In this document: positions 1 through 4,660 of the stretch, one piece after another
How the letters are laid out: each line of letters opens with the position of its first letter
Position numbering within the stretch: the stretch's first letter is position 1
Assembly: GCA_003221825.1 (NCBI GenBank)
Contig: QHUE01000048.1
Location: forward strand, 1 to 5,829
Direction: 5' to 3'
Origin: Gemmatimonadota bacterium
GTDB lineage: Bacteria > Gemmatimonadota > Gemmatimonadetes > Gemmatimonadales > GWC2-71-9
Length of the DNA stretch: 5,829 nt
The notes under the pieces: model-generated
The model's input: only the letters and a program-made list of their open reading frames with translations
What the model was told of the DNA's origin: nothing
Database searches by the model: none
Program-made: the position numbers and the translations under genes

Positions 1-1009
1 TGATCGCGAAGACACTGCTCGTGAGCCGGGCCTCGAGCGCCGCGAGCGCGGCGGCGCCGCGCACGACGCCGAGCGTCGTCTCCGCCTGCACCGCGACGCC
101 GATGTCACGATCGGCGTCGAGCGGGACCACCGCGCCCGCCACGCTGGAGTCGCGGAACGATGCCAGCGCGCGCAGCGCATTGATGCGGATATGCGCGTCG
201 CCATCCGTGAGCAACCGGCGCAGGGCGGCAATGGCGTCGCGCGGATCGAGCCGCGCGCTATCGACGAGGGCCTTGCTGATGCCTCGCGCCGCCACGGTGC
301 GGGTCTGCGGATCCGGATCGCTGAGCGCGCGTACGAGCGCGGCAGCGCCGGGGGCGGCACGCAAGCGCGCAAGCGCGTAGAGCGCACGCCAGCGGGTGGC
401 CGCGTCGGTCGCATCGGTGAAGCGCACCAGCTGCACGACCGGCGCGCGCGCGCCCAGGCGCCAGGACTCGAGGAGCGCGGCATTGACCGCGGGCGTCGAG
501 GCGCCGGGCGAGCCCGCGGCGATGATGTCGCTGAGCGCGCGCGCGCCGTCCTCTCCTCCGATCTTGGCGATCGCCGTCACCGCCTCGAGCTGCGGCGCGC
601 CCTGGTCCCGCGACGGCACCGCGCGGACTGTTTCGAGCAACGCGGGAATCGCGCGCGCGTCTTTGAGCAGGCCGAGCGCAAAGGCGGCGGCGGCCTGGAC
701 GGTGGGCACGGAGTCGTGGAGGACTGGAAGCAGCAGATCGACGGCCCCACCATCCCCAATCCGGCCGGCGGCCAGCGCGCCCTGACGACGGACGCCCGGA
801 TTCGGGTGGCTCAACGCCTCGCGCAGTGGCGCGGGATCGAAGCGGCGGGCGTCGGACGCCGCCAAAAGCGCCGCGAGCACCCCGACGGTCGTCTCATCCA
901 CGGGCACGGCCGGTTGTTGGGCAACAACCGGCGCAGCAACGGTCAGAAGAAGGAAGAAAAGGCTAGAGACGAACCGGGTCGGCCGTGGGTTCAAGCAGCT
1001 CACACACAT
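1..1009 (-). CDS. Secreted HEAT-repeat protein, 3' end off the left edge
   Basis: The frame is open from an ATG at 1009 to the window edge (336 codons seen), so the C-terminus is missing. Residues 1-30 look like a signal peptide: a basic stretch (NPRPTR), a hydrophobic core (FVSSLFFLLLTVAAPVV) and a probable cut after VVA before QQP. There is no lipobox cysteine at the cut. From about residue 60 the chain consists of alpha-helical HEAT-like units of about 30 residues, with the typical pattern hydrophobic-x-x-ALSHPNPGVRRQGALAAGRIGD. Clear units lie near 62-93, 91-122, 205-250, 259-290 and 300-330. HEAT solenoids act as protein-binding scaffolds, and some bacterial exported ones continue into a peptidyl-prolyl isomerase domain, which cannot be tested here. 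The ATG lies only 1 nt after a GGAG. An in-frame GTG at 1003 has the same GGAG at a 5-nt spacing and may be the real start. An in-frame TGA upstream excludes a longer form. The start overlaps the thioesterase gene by 47 nt, suggesting translational coupling. Confidence 0.85.
   Translation of the reverse strand, partial: MCVSCLNPRPTRFVSSLFFLLLTVAAPVVAQQPAVPVDETTVGVLAALLAASDARRFDPAPLREALSHPNPGVRRQGALAAGRIGDGGAVDLLLPVLHDSVPTVQAAAAFALGLLKDARAIPALLETVRAVPSRDQGAPQLEAVTAIAKIGGEDGARALSDIIAAGSPGASTPAVNAALLESWRLGARAPVVQLVRFTDATDAATRWRALYALARLRAAPGAAALVRALSDPDPQTRTVAARGISKALVDSARLDPRDAIAALRRLLTDGDAHIRINALRALASFRDSSVAGAVVPLDADRDIGVAVQAETTLGVVRGAAALAALEARLTSSVFAI
910..931. repeat. Perfect 10-bp inverted repeat in the HEAT protein's signal-peptide region
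   Basis: CCGGTTGTTG at 910-919 is the exact reverse complement of CAACAACCGG at 922-931, with 2 nt between. In RNA it could form a 9-bp stem with a 4-nt loop. It lies within the codons around the predicted signal-peptide cleavage site (APVVAQQPA). It is not followed by a T-run and sits inside a gene, so it is not a terminator. Confidence 0.45.
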
Positions 1010-1379
1010 GCTCCGGAAGACGCGACAGAGTCTGTTGTGGGTTCAAGGCGATCAGCGAGGTTTCAGCGGTGGCGAGCAGCTCGTCCGTCTCCGCCCGCTC
1101 GATGGCATAGCCGAAAATCACCCGGCGCGACGCCAAGTCTCGCACCCAGCAGCGGACCCGAATCATGTCATCATAGCGAGCGGGCTGGCGGTAGCGAACG
1201 TGCACGTCGGTCACGGTGAGATACGTGCCCTGCTGCTCCAGCTCCTTATACGACATGCCGCGTTCCCGGAGATGTTCCGTCCGCGCCATATCCATCCAGA
1301 TGAGATAGTTGGCGTGGTAGACGAAGCCCATCTGATCGGTTTCGGAGTAATTCACGCGGTGGTTGACCGTGTTGATCAC
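963..1379 (-). CDS. YbgC/FadM-like hotdog acyl-CoA thioesterase (4HBT superfamily)
   Basis: These 138 residues match the usual full length of single-hotdog thioesterases, which hydrolyse acyl-CoA thioesters to free acid and CoA in the cytosol. The N-terminal motif VNYSETDQMGFVYHANYLIW followed by MDMARTEHLR is the signature of the YbgC/4HBT group; D15 is the expected catalytic aspartate. The central helix (about 31-50) and the strands TYLTVTDVHVRYRQPARYDD, IRVRCWVRDLASRRVIFGYAI and LLATAETSLIALN complete the fold. The independent start is placed at GTG 1379, because conserved sequence begins a few residues later and the ancestral dehydrogenase stop lies 16 nt upstream. No Shine-Dalgarno sequence precedes it, so it probably relied on coupling to the gene before it. 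In the sequence as given this frame continues upstream without a stop into the dehydrogenase, so a fused form is also possible. The substrate is unknown; short-chain, aromatic or long-chain acyl-CoAs are all seen in the superfamily. Confidence 0.87.
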   Translation of the reverse strand: MINTVNHRVNYSETDQMGFVYHANYLIWMDMARTEHLRERGMSYKELEQQGTYLTVTDVHVRYRQPARYDDMIRVRCWVRDLASRRVIFGYAIERAETDELLATAETSLIALNPQQTLSRLPEHVCELLEPTADPVRL

Positions 1380-3620
1380 CGGCGCCGCTGACGGCTTATT
1401 CGCCGTATGGAATCCAGATGTTCTTGACTTCCGATGCGCGCCGGAGGAACTCCCGCCCCTCCCCTTGCCGTTGACGTTGATGACGCCGTCCGGGACGTCC
1501 GACGTCTCGAGCACCGAGTAGAACTCGGTCGCCGCGATCGGCTGCGGCTCGGAGGGCACGACGATCACGGTGTTGCCGACGGCAATGGCGGGCGCCACCA
1601 GCGATACAAAGCCAAGCAGGGGGAAGTCGTCCGGCGCCGCTAGCCCTAGGACGCCGACCGGCTCATTCATTGCCAGGGTGACGCCGCGGATCGGCGTCTG
1701 GTGCACGGCACCGTCCCACTTGTCGGCCCAGGCGGCGTAGGTGAAGAGCCGCGAGATGCTGGCGTCGACTTCATGGCGTCCCACCCGGGCGGCGAATTCC
1801 TCGGCCCGCGTCGCGAGATTCTCGGCGATGAAATAGAGGATCTGGGCGCGCAGATGGCCGCTGCCGCGCCCCCACCCTGCGGCGGCATGGGCCGCTTCGA
1901 CGGCATTGCGCACGTCCTTACGATTGCCCTCGGCAACGTCGCCGAGCACGCGGCCGTCGGGGGCGACGATCTTGCGACTATAACCCTGGTCGGGACGAGC
2001 TTGCTTGCCGCCAATAAAGAGCTTGTAGGTCCTATCGATAGGCGGAAGCGCTGAATGCGGAGTGCGAAATTCGGAAGGCGAAATTGACGCCTCCGGCTCC
2101 TCGACGCCCACCTTGTCATTTCGCATTTCGAGTTCCGCATTTCGCGTTTCGTATTCCGCTTTCAGATACTCATGCATCCCTTCCCTTCCACCCTCTCGGC
2201 CGAACCCGGACTCGCGGTAGCCACCAAACCCGGCCGCCGCATCGAACAGATTCGTGCAGTTGATCCAGACGACGCCGGCTTTGAGCTTGGGTGCGACGTC
2301 GAGCGCGAGGTTGATGTTCTCCGACCAGACGCTCGCCGCGAGACCGTAGGGTGTGTTGTTCGCCAGCTCCACCGCTTCCTTCGGGGTCCGGAACGTCATG
2401 CTGACGAGCACCGGACCGAAGATCTCGATCTGCGCAATCGTCGCGGCGGGCGAAACGTCGGTGAACAGCGTGGGCGGATAGAAGTAGCCTTCGGTGGGAC
2501 ACGCCCAGGAAGGCTGCCACATCTTCGCGCCTTCCTCCACACCCTTCTCCACCAGACCCCGTATGCGCTCGAGCTGCACGGGCGCGACAATTGCGCCCAT
2601 GTCGACCGCTTTATCGAGCGGCGACCCGACGCGCAGCTTCTCCATCCGCGCCCGCAGCTTCTGGGTCAGCCGGTCGGCGACGCCTTCCTGGACGAGCAGC
2701 CGCGAGCCGGCGCAGCACACCTGGCCCTGATTGAACCAGATCGCGTCCACGACGCCTTCGACGACACTATCGAGATCGGCATCCTCGAACACGATGAAGG
2801 GACTCTTGCCGCCCAGCTCGAGCGTCAGCTTCTTGCCGCTGCCGGCGGTGGCTTTGCGGATGATGCGGCCGACTTCCGTCGAGCCCGTGAACGCGATCTT
2901 CTGCACGTCGGGATGCTCGACCAGGGCCTTGCCGGTTGCGCCGTCGCCCGTGACCACGTTGAACACACCCGGCGGCAGCCCCGCCGACTGCGCGATCTCC
3001 GCAAAGCACAGCGCGGTGAGCGGCGTGAACTCGGCGGGCTTCAAGATCACGGTGTTTCCCGCGGCGAGCGCCGGCGCGACTTTCCAGGCGACCATCAGGA
3101 GCGGGAAGTTCCACGGGATGATTTGCCCCACGACACCGACCGGCACGTAGCCCGGGAACTCCGTGTCGCGCAGCTGCGCCCAGCCGGCGTGATGATAGAA
3201 GTGCCGGGCGACGAGCGGGATGTCGAGGTCGCGGGTTTCGCGAATCGGTTTGCCGTTGTCCAGACTCTCGAGCACCGCGAGCAGGCGCGAGTGGCGCTGC
3301 ACCTCGCGCGCCAGCGCGTACAAGTAACGGGCGCGGGCGTGCGCCGGCAGCGCCGCCCAGCCGGGCGCCGCGGCGTTGGCGGCGGCGACCGCGGCGTCCA
3401 CGTCCGCCGGACTCCCCTGGGCGACGCGCGCCAGCACCGCCTTCGTCGCCGGATTGATCGTCTCGAAATACTGCCCGGCGGTGGGCTGGACCCAGCGGCC
3501 GTTGATGAAATGGCCGAAGCGGCCGTTGTCGTGCTGCCTGATCCACTCGAGCGCGGGCGCGTCGCTCTCCGGCGCCGGCCCGTACTCCATCGTCTCGAAC
3601 AGCTTGGCAACGGTGGCCAC
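963..3620 (-). CDS. ALDH16-type two-domain aldehyde dehydrogenase, as sequenced read through into a thioesterase
   Basis: Residues 1-485 form a complete catalytic aldehyde dehydrogenase domain (NAD(P)+-dependent oxidation of an aldehyde to an acid, cytosolic). Visible residues are N171 in PWNFPLL, K194 in ILKPAE, the FTGSTEVG loop (244-251), general base E268 in LELGGKSP, nucleophile C302 in FNQGQVCCAGSR and E399 in EIFGP. The start MATVAKLFETMEYGPAPE resembles ALDH16 proteins as I recall them, supporting the GTG at 3620. It lies 1 nt after the deoC stop, which implies coupled translation. Residues 486-527 are a repeat-derived linker. Residues 528-716 are the second, non-catalytic ALDH domain of ALDH16 (FIGGKQARPD, GNRKDVRNAVEAA, EPVGVLGLAAPDDFPLLGF), with no GQxC motif. 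After V716 the frame departs from the family; residues 717-747 are not ALDH-like, and 748-885 are the thioesterase. The deoC neighbour suggests acetaldehyde as substrate (inference). A short loss may also exist near residue 612. The family assignment is firm; whether the fused product exists is not. Confidence 0.8.
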   Translation of the reverse strand: MATVAKLFETMEYGPAPESDAPALEWIRQHDNGRFGHFINGRWVQPTAGQYFETINPATKAVLARVAQGSPADVDAAVAAANAAAPGWAALPAHARARYLYALAREVQRHSRLLAVLESLDNGKPIRETRDLDIPLVARHFYHHAGWAQLRDTEFPGYVPVGVVGQIIPWNFPLLMVAWKVAPALAAGNTVILKPAEFTPLTALCFAEIAQSAGLPPGVFNVVTGDGATGKALVEHPDVQKIAFTGSTEVGRIIRKATAGSGKKLTLELGGKSPFIVFEDADLDSVVEGVVDAIWFNQGQVCCAGSRLLVQEGVADRLTQKLRARMEKLRVGSPLDKAVDMGAIVAPVQLERIRGLVEKGVEEGAKMWQPSWACPTEGYFYPPTLFTDVSPAATIAQIEIFGPVLVSMTFRTPKEAVELANNTPYGLAASVWSENINLALDVAPKLKAGVVWINCTNLFDAAAGFGGYRESGFGREGGREGMHEYLKAEYETRNAELEMRNDKVGVEEPEASISPSEFRTPHSALPPIDRTYKLFIGGKQARPDQGYSRKIVAPDGRVLGDVAEGNRKDVRNAVEAAHAAAGWGRGSGHLRAQILYFIAENLATRAEEFAARVGRHEVDASISRLFTYAAWADKWDGAVHQTPIRGVTLAMNEPVGVLGLAAPDDFPLLGFVSLVAPAIAVGNTVIVVPSEPQPIAATEFYSVLETSDVPDGVINVNGKGRGGSSSGAHRKSRTSGFHTANKPSAAPVINTVNHRVNYSETDQMGFVYHANYLIWMDMARTEHLRERGMSYKELEQQGTYLTVTDVHVRYRQPARYDDMIRVRCWVRDLASRRVIFGYAIERAETDELLATAETSLIALNPQQTLSRLPEHVCELLEPTADPVRL
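1396..1473 (-). other. Out-of-frame remnant of the ALDH16 C-terminal tail with its own TAA stop
   Basis: In the frame one base behind the dehydrogenase reading frame, positions 1473 down to 1396 encode QRQGEGREFLRRASEVK followed by NIWIPYGE and TAA. From memory of the family, QGEG...FLRxAxxVKNIW(I/V)PYGE is the usual C-terminus of bacterial ALDH16 proteins, and its presence next to the second ALDH domain makes chance very unlikely. The TAA lies 16 nt before the GTG of the thioesterase, which is ordinary operon spacing. This indicates that the ancestral layout was two separate genes, and that the present continuous frame results from a net change of 1 nt (modulo 3) together with loss of an internal segment. 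Confidence 0.82.
1469..1480 (-). repeat. Tandem TCAACG x2 at the probable deletion junction
   Basis: Reading the minus strand from 1480, TCAACG occurs twice back to back, in the codons ATC AAC GTC AAC GG. This is the point where the second ALDH domain stops matching its family (after GVINV) and where the out-of-frame tail begins. A short direct repeat here could be a scar of slipped-strand deletion or a coincidence of codon use. The repeat itself is plain in the sequence; its role is inferred. Confidence 0.35.
2042..2159. repeat. Imperfect inverted pair of degenerate heptanucleotide tandem repeats inside the ALDH linker
   Basis: On the minus strand, 2159 down to 2118 divides without slack into six 7-mers: GCGGAAT, ACGAAAC, GCGAAAT, GCGGAAC, TCGAAAT, GCGAAAT. 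On the plus strand, 2050-2084 divides into five: GCTGAAT, GCGGAGT, GCGAAAT, TCGGAAG, GCGAAAT, with another GCGGAAG at 2042-2048. The shared pattern is roughly NCGRAAN. The two arrays face each other across about 33 nt, and the inner ends GCGAAATTGAC and GTCATTTCGC could pair, so the RNA could form a long imperfect hairpin. The element is translated without stops as about 40 polar residues (for example ETRNAELEMRN and SEFRTPHSAL), exactly between the two ALDH domains. Its composition is less GC-rich than its surroundings. I recall similar GCGAAAT/GCGGAAT-type repeats scattered through environmental genomes, but cannot name a described family. Confidence 0.75.
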
Positions 3621-3621
3621 T

Positions 3622-4626
3622 TTATACCATCGGGTGACGGTGCGCGGCGGCGTAGCGCCCGGTCACGAAGTGCTCGAGCTGCCGTTCGATGTCCGTCAGC
3701 AAGGCGCTGGCACCCAGCCTGAACAGCGCGGGCCTGAGCCAGCGATCCCCCAGCTCTTCCTTCATAAGGATCAGCCAGTCGAGGGCCTGCTTTGCGGCGC
3801 GGATCCCGCCGGCCGGCTTGAACCCCACGCTCGCGCCGGTGCGCATCTCGTACTCGCGGATCATCCGCGTCATCACGACACCGACCGGCAGCACGGCGTT
3901 GACCGGCTCCTTCCCCGTGGACGTCTTGATGAAGTCGGCGCCCGCCATCATCGCCACCATGCTGGCGCGCGCGACGTTCGTCAGCGTCGCCAGCTCGCCG
4001 GTGCCGAGAATCGCCTTCATGTGCGCGCGGCCGCACGCGTCGCGGAACGCGCGGACCTCGGCGTAGAGCGCCGGCCAGTCGCCGGTCAGGACGTGCGCGC
4101 GCGTGATCACGATGTCGATTTCCCGCGCACCGGCCGCGACCGACGCCTGCACCTCTTCCAACCGCTGCGCGAAGGGACTCAATCCCGCAGGAAAGCCCGT
4201 CGAGACCGCCGCCACGGGAATCCCGGAGCCTTCGAGGGCGGCGACGGCGGTCGGCACGAGGGCGTGGTAGACGCACACCGCGCCGACCTTGATATCGAGG
4301 TGGGCGACGCCGAGGGCCTCGACCAGATCAGGGCGCAGCGGACGGCGCGCCTTGGCACAGAGCCGCAGCACGTTGCCGGGGGTGTCGTCGCCCTGCAGGG
4401 TCGTGAGGTCCATGCAGGTGATGGCCCGCAGCAGCCACGCCGCCTGCCATTCCTTCTTGACGGTGCGCCGGGTAGGGATCGTCGCCGCGCGGCGCTCGAC
4501 GGCGCTGCGATTCACGCGCAGCGCGCGCACGGCGTCGAGATCGAGCGGCATGCCGGGATTGCGCTCGTCCGTGAGTGCCGAACGAACCACGCCCACGGCG
4601 CGCAACCGTTCCGCAGTGATCTTCAT
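3622..4626 (-). CDS. deoC: Deoxyribose-phosphate aldolase (DeoC, long form)
   Basis: This class I aldolase reversibly splits 2-deoxy-D-ribose 5-phosphate into glyceraldehyde 3-phosphate and acetaldehyde, the last step of deoxynucleoside catabolism in the cytosol. The (beta/alpha)8 barrel motifs occur in order: CMDLTTL (71-77), GAVCVYHALVPTA (115-127), AAVSTGFPAG (139-148), EIDIVITR (169-176, D171 being the proton-relay aspartate), MKAILGTGEL (203-212), FIKTSTGKE (232-240) with Schiff-base lysine K234, and GFKPAGGIR (268-276) with the second active-site lysine K270. At 334 residues it is of the longer type, with an N-terminal extension compared with the roughly 260-residue enterobacterial enzyme. 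I chose the ATG at 4626; an in-frame GTG at 4686 would add 20 residues and overlap the preceding gene by 26 nt. Neither start has a good Shine-Dalgarno sequence. The stop TAA is followed after one base by the GTG of the aldehyde dehydrogenase. Confidence 0.95.
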   Translation of the reverse strand: MKITAERLRAVGVVRSALTDERNPGMPLDLDAVRALRVNRSAVERRAATIPTRRTVKKEWQAAWLLRAITCMDLTTLQGDDTPGNVLRLCAKARRPLRPDLVEALGVAHLDIKVGAVCVYHALVPTAVAALEGSGIPVAAVSTGFPAGLSPFAQRLEEVQASVAAGAREIDIVITRAHVLTGDWPALYAEVRAFRDACGRAHMKAILGTGELATLTNVARASMVAMMAGADFIKTSTGKEPVNAVLPVGVVMTRMIREYEMRTGASVGFKPAGGIRAAKQALDWLILMKEELGDRWLRPALFRLGASALLTDIERQLEHFVTGRYAAAHRHPMV

Positions 4627-4660
4627 GCTGGCGGGAGAATGCGAACCGCCGCTGCAAAAG

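Noticed and set aside
191..1219. Plus-strand open frame of 342 codons at the left end
   Set aside because: The opposite strand encodes a signal peptide followed by regular HEAT repeats, which is a far better explanation; the plus-strand product is an Arg/Gly-rich shadow.
1380..1470. Programmed frameshift as the full explanation for the ALDH/thioesterase junction
   Set aside because: There is no canonical X-XXY-YYZ slippery heptamer, and slippage would not explain the missing stretch of the second ALDH domain. It is kept only as a minor possibility at the G-run.
2172..3722. Long plus-strand open frame of 516 codons opposite the dehydrogenase gene
   Set aside because: It lies antisense to a gene with clear catalytic motifs. 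Its translation is rich in Arg, Ala and Gly with no recognisable domain, as expected for a shadow frame in GC-rich DNA.
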